Below are positions 39,201 through 50,448 of a stretch of 50,867 nt of DNA, piece after piece. Where the stretch lies: contig MU616709.1 in assembly GCA_025201705.1 (NCBI GenBank), positions 1 to 50,867 on the forward strand, read 5' to 3'. This DNA is from Dissophora ornata. Its lineage: Eukaryota > Mortierellomycota > Mortierellomycetes > Mortierellales > Mortierellaceae. The notes below the pieces were generated by a model. That model was not told the DNA's origin and searched no databases. It saw only the letters and a program-made list of their open reading frames with translations. The position numbers and the translations under genes are program-made. Each line of letters starts with the position of its first letter. Positions within the stretch are counted from its first letter, which is position 1.

Positions 39201-42200
39201 TTATCAGCGACTACGTCAACACCTATTTATCGGCAATTGCAGAGGGGAATCCCAAAGTCAAGAGTTTGCTCACAACGGACCAGCGCGAAGGGTTGTGGAT
39301 CGCTCTCAGCCGTCACGTCGCATATAAAGGTGTTAGTTCTGTATCACCGCCGTCACCAAAGGAACCCGCTGTCCAGGAAAAGAGCATATCATCCCAGCGT
39401 GCGCCTATCGAGATCTCGGACGATGATTTCAGCGACCTGGAAAATGTTGACCTAACGGAGACGGACTTTGATGACAACATCGAGGAAACGTCTACGAACC
39501 GACCTGCAGCGGCTACCTCGGCCATCTCTTCAACTACAGCGCGCTCAGATTTCTTCTATCGGCTGACCGCAACAAACAACCCCTACCAGTCAAAGCTTGA
39601 TTTTGCCGCCAAGGGCCCTAACGGTGGTATTCCAGCGGGAGGTTCGACGTCGCGGAGACTGCCTGCGTCTTTGAACCGGTTCAACATTAATATCTCGTCC
39701 AAGACAGCATCTAAACCTGTTGCCAAGGCACTACCAGTCAAGAAGGGTAGTAAGCTGAGTCAAATGAGAGCAGACCATCGGCGGGAGCGGTCGAATATTG
39801 TGGAAGCTACGAAAGAGGCGCGACAAACATCAAGGCAACAGCCAAGCGTGAGAGTAATCCCGCCCAAGAGCGCTGCACCGCTTGCACCAGACTCAGAGAG
39901 CGAGAGCGAGAGCGATTCAGATGACCACGACAATGGTTTTGGAAGCCTTGTTGATGCGGAGGAAAAGTGGAACAACATTAACAAGGCTCAAGAGCCAAGA
40001 AAGACGAAGCTGTTGGAATTGACGGAGGTGATGAACCCCGCCAAGGTTGTGGATCCAATTGCAGCTCGTCGCCAGAAGGCCATCGATGATGCCAAACGAC
40101 AGAATCGACTGACGCCCAGCTTGGCTGCGTTGCATGCGCAGATCTTGAAGTGGGAGGTCTCATCGCCTGGTGATCGACCGCCGGGCGCAGAGGAGTATTC
40201 GACGATTCCTTCATCGTTCGAGTCGGTGAATGACTATATTAAGGCATTCGAACCGTTGTTAGTACTTGAGTGCTGGCAGCAGCTCATGGGTGCCAGGGAA
40301 GAAGTCAACCAGTCGTCCGATTCCGTGTTCGCATCGTGTGTGAATCGAGTGTCGATCGATAACTTTCAGGACATACACATGAAGATTCCACTTGATAAAG
40401 CAAGCAGTCTCATGGTTGAGGATGTCGTCGTGATCTCAGATCCGAATATCAAGGATGTCTTTACTGCCGTGGGGAATGCCATTCGAGCCAAACCGTTCTT
40501 CGCCAAAGTTCAGTCAATCACAAAATCCAAAGGCGTGTGCGAGGTTATCTTCAGGACGTATCTCAAGATTGAGGAGTCGAGCCCGTTGATGTTCATGCGA
40601 CCGCAGACAACCTGGTCTGTACTCAAGATGATTAAGTAAGCGCTGTCTTATGCGCTGTCTTATGCGCTGTCTTATGCGCTGTCTTATGCGCTGTCTTATG
40701 CGCTGTTGTATGCGCTGTTTAGTGTATGCAAACCTTCTTAGTCTGATGATTCTAACGCGCTCTCCTTCTCTTTCTCTCGTTTATTTTTCTCATCCACAGT
40801 TTGACTACAACTCACCGTGAATATGCAGCACTTGCGGCTATGCGTTACTATGAACTTTGCGACGACATCCTCAACCCGCCTAATACAGCGCCTCGCAAAC
40901 CCTCGCTGGAAAATGTTCAAAAGGTTATGGACGTTTATAAAGTCAACACGCCTCAGGCACAAGCCATTGTAGCAGCTGTTGAGAAGCCAATTGGATTTAC
41001 ACTTATTCAAGGGTACGTCATACCGAGCTTTGCCATTTACATCTTTGTATCGTGGTGTCGTGGTCTTTGCCGTTTCGATCACTGGCTCACCTTTTGTTCT
41101 TTTCTCATAGACCGCCCGGCACAGGAAAGACGAAGACGATTCTGGGCTTGGTTGGAGCACTGCTGGTGGATGGCTCACGGCAGCGATCAGCGCCCATTGT
41201 CCAGTCCTCGCGTGCTTCAGATCGTCCTCTGCAAACAGGAACGGTCGGTCGCATTCTGGTCTGTGCTCCTTCCAACGCAGCTATCGACGAAATTGTAAAG
41301 CGTCTTATAGGTGGTATTCGAAATACTCTCGGAGAAATGTTTACTCCAAAAGTCGTTCGTGTCGGTACACTCGAAACAGTCAATGCAGAAGTAAAGGATG
41401 TGGCACTGGATACATTGATTGCCAAGGAACTGGAATCCAACAGCTCATCCAAGGAAGAGTTTCAGTCAGCGGCGCAATCCATGGCTTCGATGCGTGAGAA
41501 GATGCGACAACTACAGCAGGACCTCGAGAAGGCTCGTTTAGAACTTGTTCATGCTAAAGATAAAAACGATCCTATGGCGATTACGAATGCACAGTCGAAG
41601 GTTAAGGCGATCAACAAATCGAAATGGCAGCTGGGTCAGGAGCTGGACACTGCTCGGTCTTCTCACGCCGAGGCTTCGCAAAAGAAAGATCAGGCCAGGA
41701 AGGATGCGCGTAACAAGATTTTGGGAGAGGCGGATGTGATTTGCTCAACGCTGAGCGCCAGTGGCCATGATCTGCTCACTACTTCAGCTTTCACATTCGA
41801 GACTGTCATTATTGATGAGGCGGCCCAGTCGGTTGAGATCAGTTCGTTGATTCCATTGAAATACGGCTGCAAGCGGTGTATCTTGGTTGGAGGTAAACCT
41901 GGGCGTTTGTATGACACAATCTACACTTGAATGTAGATCGCGCACGAACTGATGAGAATCGATTCCTTTGTTTAATAGACCCCAACCAGCTTCCACCCAC
42001 GGTGATCTCGCAATTGGCAGCGAAATATGCTTACAATCAGAGTCTGTTCGTCCGCATTCAAAGCTTGGCGCCTACATCAGTGCATTTGCTCAGTATTCAG
42101 TACCGTATGCACCCAGATATCAGTGCGTTCCCTTCACGGGAGTTTTACAAGACCCTGCTGAAGGATGGTCCCGACATGGCGAATAAGACAAGGGCCGAGT

Positions 42201-43805
42201 GGCATCGTAACCCGATTACCTCGCCCTACCGATTCTTCGATGTGCATGAGGGCAGAGAACAGATTGGCTTGTCACATTCGCAGCACAATCCCGTCGAGGC
42301 TGAAGCTGCAGCTGCGCTATTGGAAGGCCTTTGCAACAGCAATCCTAGCTTGAACGTAAGCTGTGTGAAGCGTACATTGGTGATCCCAGGTTCATCGCAA
42401 AGTTTCATCTAATATCGTTTTTTTTTTTTTTGGTTCGTCATAATAGTTCTTTAGACGTGTGGGAGTGATTTCACCCTACAAACAACAGGTTCGGACGCTG
42501 CGAGAATACTTCCAGAGAACGTTCAATAAAGAGATCCTCGAGGCGGTCGATTTCAACACTGTGGACGGATTTCAAGGTCAAGAAAAGGACATTATCATTT
42601 TTTCCTGTGTCCGTGCTTCAACACGCGGGTCTGTCGGGTTTTTGGCAGATATCAGGCGCATGAACGTCGCGTTGACGCGCGCGCGCCAGTCGCTCTTTAT
42701 TCTGGGACACGCCGAGACGCTTCGCCGCGAGGAGATTTGGGGCGATCTCGTCAAAGATGCCGAGAGCCGCGGGTTCTTCACCAAGGTATTTGTTTTTTCA
42801 TTAATACTATTATTATTTTATTTTTCAACGCGTTCTAAGTTCCTGTTTGCATGTTGATCCATCGCTTACATTTAGGTGACTCCAGGAATTTTTGGGCGAA
42901 GAGGAACGACAGCACCCAAGAACATTCTGCAGAGCAACAGTGCAGTAGATCGAAGGAATGAACTCTATCGCCGAGTGGCGGACAATAGGACTGCGACGAC
43001 TATTGATAGGCCAATGGCAACGATGGAAGATATTATGGAGGTAGCTTTTTACCCAACGCTTCCTAAGACGATGAGTGGCATGGACCCAAGGAGTACATCG
43101 TCGGTGCGGAATGCCCCAGTTAGCGATCGTGGTCGAGGAAATGGTTACGGTGCCGAGTCTTCATCTAACCGAGATGCTACTAATCTACGTGGACCTCGTG
43201 ATCCTCGCAGTCTCCATGATGGAGATAGAAAAGACCGGAATTCGGAACCCGTCGGAGGGGATAGATCGTCTTACGCTCGTTCTTCGTACAATCAACATCC
43301 TCCTCGCGACCCTCGCGCTGCCTCAGATCCTAACTCTCGTCCTCCTTCAGGTGGCCAAAAGAGGAGACAAGACGAATGGTCAGACTCTGGACCCAGTCAA
43401 AGACGACCAAGTAATAGATCACCTAACCGAGCAGGTGAGCCAGGACCCCCTGCGCTTCCGCATTCGACTTCTACTACAAGTGGCGCACCTCCACACCCAC
43501 CACCATTTGGACACGATGAGTCCTCTGGTTTTACTAGACCGCCTTCACCAAAACGTGTTAAGAAACCGGCGCCCAGTTTGTTCCTGAAGAGTAAACCGAT
43601 GAGTATGAAGAAGTCGACTGAATCTTCGAAGCAATACGACATCCCGACGCGAGAGAGACTCGCAGCCGGGGTAATTCCAATCCGGAAAAGTTACCCCTCA
43701 GGGCCAGGTCGCCCTCTGCGGCCTCCACCACCGGCCAAACGACAGAGTGAACCGTCGCTTGACGATATCCTGAACTTGATGCACAAAAAGCCGCGTGACG
43801 ATTAG
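36293..43805 (+). CDS. SEN1: Sen1/senataxin superfamily 1 RNA-DNA helicase, 2297 aa, 7 exons
   Basis: Exons are 36293-36684, 36775-40635, 40800-41012, 41111-41892, 41979-42355, 42447-42785 and 42876-43805, closing in frame at 2297 residues (yeast Sen1 is 2231). The long N-terminal helical region matches the Sen1 N-terminal domain; an acidic, Ser-rich linker (about residues 1170-1300) follows. Helicase motifs are GPPGTGKT (1489-1496, split across an intron), DEAAQ (about 1723), GDPNQLPPT (from 1749), YRMHP (about 1791), DGFQGQEKD and NVALTRAR (about 1948). The C-terminus is Pro/Arg/Lys-rich with basic nuclear-localisation-like clusters such as PKRVKKP and PPAKRQ. Sen1 terminates non-coding Pol II transcription and resolves R-loops in the nucleus. 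Intron 1 (36685-36774) is 90 bp, a multiple of three without a stop, so a 2327-residue form is possible. Intron 2 carries a 12 bp tandem repeat. AATAAA follows at 43891. Confidence 0.95.
36685..36774 (+). other. SEN1 intron 1, in-frame and readable
   Basis: Donor GTACAG and acceptor TAG flank 90 nt with no stop in the gene's frame. Splicing joins VYLSR to LLKQHDED; retention inserts 30 residues of low conservation appearance. Splicing is favoured because the inserted sequence looks non-coding and the joined sequence reads as continuous helix. Confidence 0.65.
40640..40723 (+). repeat. 12 bp tandem repeat at the 5' splice site of SEN1 intron 2
   Basis: Five perfect copies of gcgctgtcttat followed by two diverged copies (gcgctgttgtat, gcgctgtttagt). 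The first unit begins four bases after the GT of the donor, so the donor hexamer GTAAGC overlaps the array. Confidence 0.95.
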
Positions 43806-43890
43806 AAATTTTGCTGTCTCGCGTCATTTAATGTGACATATTTTCGCATTCTGCTTATGCTTTTGCATTCGTTCAATTGTATACTATCGT

Positions 43891-43896
43891 AATAAA
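43891..43896 (+). promoter_or_regulatory. Polyadenylation signal of SEN1
   Basis: AATAAA 86 bp after the SEN1 stop codon, in the 294 bp gap before the convergent PFF1 stop codon. Confidence 0.55.
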
Positions 43897-44099
43897 TGCG
43901 GAGAGCAAACAACTATTGCTAGGAAATAGACATGCGGCAGAAAATAGAGGTTGTTGGAAGTCATCGATCTGAGATCCCTTGATGTCGGTGACTCCTCTTC
44001 CATGGCATTTCTTCAGCAGAGCTACACATACAGCTCAGAGAATGTCGGTATACTACATGTTTATCTTTTCTGCTTTGGTGTATATTGAGATGCTCTACC

Positions 44100-47055
44100 C
44101 TACAATTCAAACGTGCTGACCACGGTGCTAAAATACGTCAAGGCCACAAAGTCCGGTGTGGCCTTGACCAACTTACGCATCACCCCAATCTCACCACTTC
44201 CCGCCAGCTCTCTTTCTTTCTCCACCCGCCAATCAAATCCTTCTGTCTCCATGGATGTAATCTCCACCCTCAACTTATCTTCAGCACCTCTAGGGGCCTT
44301 GTACTCTAGATCCAGCCTCCATCCGTCGGCCCTGTACCCTCCCGCGTTCCTGATCACATAGTGGAATGGCTCATCTGCGGGGATAGGGGACGACAGCGAC
44401 CAAGCTGTCAAATCGGCGTTAAAACTGATCACAGTCAGGATATAATTCGGATGGGTGCACAGAATTGTCAGTTTCCTGACCCCAGTCTCTTTGTTAAACG
44501 AAACGTTCTCGGCCACGAGCCTGGGGGCGTCCTGGATCAGGTCCGTCAAGGGGTTTGTCGACGTTGCAATAGTTTGGTTGCGCGTCTGGGAGCGAATGTA
44601 AGGGGTAGTGTCCAAGACGTATGAATCCAAAAACTGTGAGAATGGGTAGATAGCGCTCCAGTCGCCTGGGTTCTCGGCGCCGTGCTTGAGTCGAGCCTGA
44701 GTGTCAAAGAGGGTCTCCAGGCCCTGGATGTAGTTGTCATAGATGGGGCCGGGGTCCGCATGAGCAACGTAGACAAGAGTCTCACCAGAGGTCAGGTTGC
44801 GAAGATGTTGGGCAAAGATGCGTTTTGGGTGCATCATGTCAAATGGCTGCAAAAAGGTCGTGGAGAACAAGAGGATCGCGATTTGGAAGATCACGAGGCC
44901 AGAGATGATACGCTTGAGAGTCCCCCGACCGAACCGGTGAGCAAACGCCAGTATGGGTGGGCAGGAACATATCACAAAGAGGCCAGCAACGATTGCGATG
45001 ATGTTGTCGACAGGCGCATCGACACCCGTGCGACCGGTGAGCGGAACCATGATGTCGATGAGACTGTAGCCAGAATAGAAGAAGTAGGTCGATGGAATCA
45101 CAGTTGCGACAAAGTAAGTTGAATAGTGGACTGCAAAGACATCCTTCGCCGAATCCTTTCCCTTAGATGCAGAGCCAGTGGAGAGGATGGTTTGTTGGTT
45201 GTAGATTAATGCCGTGGTGTAACAGAAAGCATATATCGCGACGAGGTAGCTGCTCGCAAGGCCCGCATACGTCGCTGATCCCATTGCCACTGAGAAAAAG
45301 AACTGGATTCCAGAGAAGGTACTAAGCTCGTTTGCTGCTGTGCTCGCCTTCTTGTCATGGAACAGGTACTGGACCAGAAACATGGCCGCCAGAGATGTTG
45401 GTCCAAAGATTGCCAAAGCCAGCCACTCGTGTGTGAACCACTGCATCGGCTTTCCGACCGCGACTAACAACAACGCCACAAGGTTGGGTGCCACCAGTGC
45501 GGCAATCAGCGAGACCAGGACCGAGGTCACTGACTTTACAGAAGGCCGCGATGCGCCGATCGCAAGTGCAACGAGCGCCAGAGCACCGATCACCAGATGC
45601 GACTTGATCGCAGTATCCAAAGAATACGCCACAAAGAAGAACCCTAGCACATCATAAAACACCACCTCCGAAGTATGCTCAAACCTTCCTCCCGTCAGAT
45701 CGACCTCATCTCCCAAGTGCTTGACCAGTGCCAACGTGTTCTCGCCCATATGCTGCGGCAGTCCTGGCTCCATAAACTCATTCAGATCCAAATGCGTATG
45801 ATACAGATAACTGTTCTTGTAGACTGCCATGTCCAATCCAGTCAGATTGCCATGATCGACGAACTGACGGAAATCTGTATCGGAAAGGAGGATGCCAGTA
45901 GCGAAGAGATCGTTCGCAACCACAGTACCATGTGGGTAGGGTACCTTTTTGTAGGCATCGATCATAGGTCGGGAATTGGCCTGAAACAAGATCTCGGGAC
46001 CAGTTGTTCCACAACCCTCGAGGTTTATCACAGCCTTGATGGTGTCCTTGAGCTCGTGGTTGGTGATAAAAGAATGGGAGGCGTCCTGAAGGGATTCCTC
46101 ACCGCCGTTGAACACTATTGACATTTAAATAAATAACCGGGTGTGAGAAAAATATATTGATGCACAATTTGTCAGCTATCGATTAATGGTCATGCGACAG
46201 TAACCGAGGAAAAGAACAGAGTAAACGTACAAAAGACGATGCTGTTCTTCTTGAGAGCGGGCTGCTGGCTGAGAACGCGGATCAGCTCCATCTGTACTCC
46301 CACTCCGAGGGCATCGTCTGTTGCACCAGGACTGCCGAGTGTCGTATCGTAATGTGCGTTGAGCAGGATCGAGTTCTGATCGCATTCAGGTCCACAGGAG
46401 AGACGGACGATGATGTTCGTCATGTTTGTATACATCTTCATCACCACTGTGCCAGAGATATGCCATGAACATGTAAAACAGGTTAGATCAGCCATGGGAG
46501 AATATCAATCGATAAATCCTTTTCAAAGTATTCAAACAGCTGAACCTTACCCTTTGACATGAAGTCGAATCGATGGGATCCATCATCAACTTGCACCCAC
46601 ATTTCAAAGTTCGGTACCCCAATTTCCCCACCTGCGCCTCTCGCTGCTTCGATCTTGGCCTGTTCCTTCATGGCTCTGATCTCTTTGATGAGATACCTCT
46701 CCGTCTCACTCTCGGCCTCTGTTCCAACCAATCGAAGTCCAATATCCTCTGCCAAATGCCGCGTCAGCTTGCGAACATTATTCTCTGAGAATTGGGCCTG
46801 GCCAGTGACCGGGTTCCGTTCCTCAAGGACTGGAAGAGGAAGAGTGTAATGGCATCTGTAGGCAATATGGGCCAAGAGAACTAGGACAGTGAGAAAAACC
46901 GTCCATGACTTCAGGGCCGATTTCTTGGTGGCATGGAGGGAGCGGGGTGTTGTTGAGGGAAATGAATTCTTCGAGTGGTCCCTCTTTTCGTCGCGAGGAG
47001 CGGACGAGTCCGCGGCATCCTGTTGCTTTCCGGGCCGTTGCTTCAGTGCCGCCAT
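44100..47055 (-). CDS. PFF1: PFF1-like membrane M28 metallopeptidase (vacuolar membrane protease/ERMP1 type), 911 aa, 3 exons
   Basis: Exons are 47055-46551, 46446-46231 and 46114-44100, closing in frame at 911 residues. One N-terminal membrane helix lies at about 50-67. The lumenal M28 peptidase domain follows, with zinc-site residues visible: His200 and Asp202 in NAHYDT, Asp212 in GATDDALG, Glu246-Glu247 in NGGEES, Glu273 in NLEGCG, SDTDF at about 318-322 and His346/His348 in YHTHLD. The second half has about eight membrane helices (about 365-680), then a lumenal C-terminal domain. This is the layout of yeast Pff1 (vacuole membrane) and animal ERMP1 (ER). The zinc ligands are intact, so an active aminopeptidase-like enzyme is expected; its substrates are unknown. 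It lies head-to-tail downstream of the PAP2 phosphatase. Confidence 0.94.
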
Positions 47056-47689
47056 CCGGCAATTGAATAAATATCGGGTATAAGTGGGTTGCTATCCGGA
47101 GATTTGAGAGGTACACCGACAGATGGGGAGAGAGTACGTCTATGAGGAGGAAAGGGCAGGCTGTGGATGAGAGAGTGACAAGAAAGGGGGGATGAAAACG
47201 GAAAGGACGACTTTTTATGCCGATTCTGGAATAAAGTTTGACGGTCATTTTGTTGGCGTCACTCGAGCGCCGTTCACAACGTCCTCGTTCCCAGCAGCGA
47301 GCGAGGGTATGGGAAGGGGATCGAAGGGTAACACATGGCTCCTCGAGTAGGCCATTTATTTGTGCCAGGTAACTGAGCGCAGTGACCGATCACTGTCTCT
47401 CACAAGGGATTAGGAATTACGCGTCCTCCCACAACAGGCTCAAAGCCCACAAGGGTCTACCTTCAAAATGTACAAGTACACACTATCTTACGACACATGT
47501 GTCAAAGAGAATATGTGCAAACATCACACAAGCATAGCAAGCCTACATGCTAGGCACAATAGTGCCCTAGCCAACTACGGCGAAATGTGAGCCGCAACTT
47601 GTCATAGTTTAACCGTGCGCTGGCGCTCTTCTTTCCCCACAAGAAATCGTTCCAAACTAGAGGATTCGAACACTCTGTCCATAGCGGCC

Positions 47690-47702
47690 ATCTCTCTTTC
47701 TT

Positions 47703-47754
<52 letters not shown>
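47690..47754 (+). repeat. CT-rich dinucleotide microsatellite
   Basis: TCTTTCTTTC-type units lead into more than 20 CT dinucleotides, ending at about 47754. Length polymorphism between strains is likely. Confidence 0.95.
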
Positions 47755-47756
<2 letters not shown>

Positions 47757-47799
47757 ATCACCTCAGATGCGAGTGAACCCCCTTGACAAGCACATTCAT

Positions 47800-47805
47800 T
47801 TTATT
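47800..47805 (-). promoter_or_regulatory. Polyadenylation signal of the PAP2 phosphatase gene
   Basis: TTTATT on the plus strand reads AATAAA on the minus strand, about 134 bp past the stop codon at 47939. Confidence 0.5.
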
Positions 47806-47938
47806 ACACTGTTCTACAAGGATGGAGGCTTCGATGCGTCTTGGTATCATTTAGTTCCCGAGCTAACTGGCCCACCCCACCCTGCTCAAGCGTCGTTTCG
47901 CTCCGCTCCATACACCCAATGCCACCTATCGCATTACG

Positions 47939-49271
47939 CTACGCTCCTGCAGCCCGTACCGGCTCTGCTCCATACCCAGCCCCCTCACCTCGGGTTCCTC
48001 GACCCCGTACTTCCTCTCCAACCAATACTCCTTGTGTTTGTGTCGACTCGCCCACGAACTCATGGTTGAGCCTGATTCCAATTGAGCTCTCCAAATGGTC
48101 TGCCTGTTCGGTGCTGTCCTGAGAATCCGTGATCATGTACGAAAAATCGCGTGGAGGATGTGGAACTTGAGAACGGGGCGAAAAGAGCGACGGGTAGTAT
48201 TGAAAGTAAGCATAAACCGCAAAGACGATGCCGATGATGGCGCCCCAGGTTACGTCTATGGCTGAGTGGCGGTAATCTTGGATGCGTGAGACTCCGACGA
48301 GCATCGCCGCTGATGGTTGATTGTTATAACGCCCAGGGAAGATGGATAGCAGATTGAGAGTTGCAAAACATTTAGGGGTACTGTTGACTCCGCATCAGGA
48401 TCCAAGGGTGATTGAACAAGTTGCTGAGAGGAGTATTACCAAGAATCGGGATTATGAGAATTATGGATTTGAGTGAGTAGCCCCTCTGATCAAACACATG
48501 CATCTTTCCAGCCATCCACAGCGAGAGGTAGGTCAATCCAGCAAATGCAGCTAAACATATTTAAGCAGTTGTTAGGAATGTAGAATTGCTCTCCCTGGAG
48601 ACAACATGGCATTGAATGTTTTGATCGACCTGCGTACTGGAGGTGTGTCCTGAAGGGAAGGATCGAAAGCCGTCCTTGAGAATATAACTGTCGGTTTGTG
48701 AGCAGATGTCAACTGTCCAGAGATGTAGTGGTACATCTTCCACGATTGGCACGCCGTCCACCGCCGGTATACATCTCGACAAGAAGTCTGGTCGAAGCTT
48801 TCCTACTGTCACCTTAATGAGCCACATTGTTTTTTCCCCGATCGCGTCAGAAGTTCAAAGGGGATGTCAATTATCCGACTCAATGTTTCCTTCCTCGCCC
48901 TTTTGTCTGCATTCTATGCTCTTTACCTTAAGGACCTGCGTGAATATGGTCGTCATCAAAATCGCAACTAACAGACCCAAAATGCCGTTGTGTACATCAT
49001 AAAGACTTCGTCGTACACCCAACCCGACCACTGCGATCACCACCACTGGGAAGATCACCGCAATCAACACTAACGCCCAGGTCGGGATCGTCTCCTTGGA
49101 CTTGTACGGAAACATGATTGATGTATTCTCGACCGAAAATTCGCGATGGAACGGCTGTGCGCGATCCAGTAAAAAGAACAGGGCCAGGAGAACCACACAA
49201 AAGACCCAGTCAAATACGTAGGAGCAGTACATCCATGTGGAGGGTTTTTGGGACCTGCGAATCCGGTCCAT
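47939..49271 (-). CDS. DPP1: PAP2-superfamily lipid phosphate phosphatase (DPP1/LPP-like), 333 aa, 4 exons
   Basis: Exons are 49271-48927, 48812-48638, 48550-48440 and 48309-47939; the frame closes at 333 residues. The three catalytic blocks of the family are complete: K-x6-RP (Lys115 to Pro123, KVTVGKLRP, joined across intron 1), PSGH (168-171), and SR-x5-H-x3-D (Ser218, Arg219, His225, Asp229). Six membrane helices can be drawn at about 18-36, 64-85, 94-114, 175-191, 200-217 and 230-250. Such enzymes dephosphorylate diacylglycerol pyrophosphate, phosphatidate or lysophosphatidate at vacuole, Golgi or plasma membranes; the exact substrate cannot be read from sequence. The tail after residue 251 is hydrophilic with a Gly/Arg-rich end. 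The start at 49271 is the first ATG of the open exon; an upstream exon cannot be excluded. Confidence 0.92.
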
Positions 49272-49335
49272 GACGGCGTACTTGCTCCTGTTGTCGATAA
49301 TGATCCTTTGCAGGGTCTCAGATCGGGGGGCTGGA

Positions 49336-49367
49336 TCGGAGGTAGGGTCGGAGGTAGGGTCGGAGGG
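49336..49367 (+). repeat. 12 bp tandem repeat upstream of the PAP2 gene
   Basis: Unit tcggaggtaggg occurs twice (49336, 49348) followed by a partial third copy. It lies in the 5' flank of the minus-strand PAP2 gene. Confidence 0.8.
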
Positions 49368-50362
49368 TGTTGATGATGGGGAGGTTGAGGTATTGCGTAC
49401 GATGCTATGTGCTTCCAGTTTGATTACTCGCGGACCACCTGAACAAGGTGGAATAAGGAAGAAGAAAAGAATGGTGGAAAGAGTAAAGACAGTGCAATGA
49501 GGATTGTGGTAAATAGAGGTTGAAGGAAAAGGAGGTCGTCACGGCCGATTAATTTCAATAGAGGACTAAGAAAACCTTGGAATTTGCTTTACGTGCCGCA
49601 CGAAATGGAATTAACGCGTCTTTGCCTCAAAACGGTGTGGGCGTGCTGAGTGTGTCCCACACGAGTCAAGATGTCTTGAACGCGTCAACGATGAAAATAC
49701 TTGTGTTCAATTTGGTGGCATTGCCCTGATAATAATGATGGCAAAGTGTCAACTGCTGCCCCCTTGTTTGAGTCGCCACAAATAGTCATAGTCATAGTCA
49801 AAGATCAGGCTATAATCGCAATCCCGTCTGTAACTTCCATAGAAACAGGCTTCAGACAATTCGCCTCTGGATTTCATTCTGCCATTGTCACTCGCTCGTC
49901 GTCCGTTGTGTCGTGTATACTTTCAGAAACTCGGGAAGTGGAGTAACCTTCCCATTAGTACTCTTCGAACTCACAATCTCATTAAAACATTCTCCTACTC
50001 AGGGTCTTGCTTCGCCTACTTACTTTAACTATCCTAAAGCTATCGCTCTCTTTAATGCGCCTATCCTTTCTCCCATATCTTTCAACACGAGCACTGAGTA
50101 CTTGATATACAAATGTCTCCTTGCAAAAGGACGTTGACTCCAATAATGGTCGTTGCATCGTCGATCCTCGCTGCAGCCCATTCCGCCATAGCCGCACCTA
50201 TACCAAAACCTTTACCAGAACAGCTCTCGTGCTGTGACCAGAGTTTTAGTTGAAACACCCATAATCCAGAGCTCTTCCGTACTCTGATACAAAAGAGAAT
50301 AACGATGCTCGTTGCCTTGTTGCAACATGGAACATCCAAAAGATACCAGGATCCTGGCAAGG

Positions 50363-50370
50363 AAAAAAAA
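50363..50370 (-). terminator. RNA polymerase III terminator of tRNA-Gly
   Basis: A run of eight A residues on the plus strand, T8 on the minus strand, begins 8 bp after the tRNA 3' end. Confidence 0.85.
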
Positions 50371-50377
50371 GAAGCTT

Positions 50378-50448
50378 TGCGTGGTCCGGGAATCGAACCC
50401 GGGTCTACCGCGTGGCAGGCGGTAATTATACCACTAAACCAACCACGC
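50378..50448 (-). tRNA. tRNA-Gly (anticodon GCC)
   Basis: On the minus strand the 71 nt sequence folds as a cloverleaf: acceptor stem GCGTGGT pairing with ACCACGC, short D arm with TTTAGTGGTATAA, anticodon loop CTGCCAC giving GCC, and a T arm with GGTTCGATTCC (B box). The discriminator base is A. CCA is not encoded, as normal for eukaryotes. There is no intron. The T8 terminator follows directly. Confidence 0.96.

Larger units (their letters stand above)
47056..47938. other. Intergenic region, PFF1 promoter and PAP2 3' end
   Basis: 883 bp containing the CT microsatellite and a reverse-strand AATAAA (47800-47805) for the PAP2 gene. Plus-strand open frames from 47767 to 48122 lie antisense to the PAP2 tail and are not credible genes. 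Confidence 0.6.
49272..50377. other. Intergenic region between the PAP2 gene and tRNA-Gly
   Basis: 1.1 kb including the PAP2 promoter side. Short open frames (49701-50197) carry no recognisable domain. No additional gene is supported. Confidence 0.6.

Noticed and set aside
45675..46121. 148-codon plus-strand open frame
   Set aside because: It is antisense to the conserved M28 peptidase exon of PFF1 and is a shadow of it.
47651..47690. Sequence gaggattcgaac that resembles a tRNA T arm
   Set aside because: No acceptor, D or anticodon stems can be drawn around it on either strand.
47767..48122. Plus-strand open frames rich in Pro and Leu
   Set aside because: Mostly antisense to the C-terminal tail of the PAP2 phosphatase, with no independent support.
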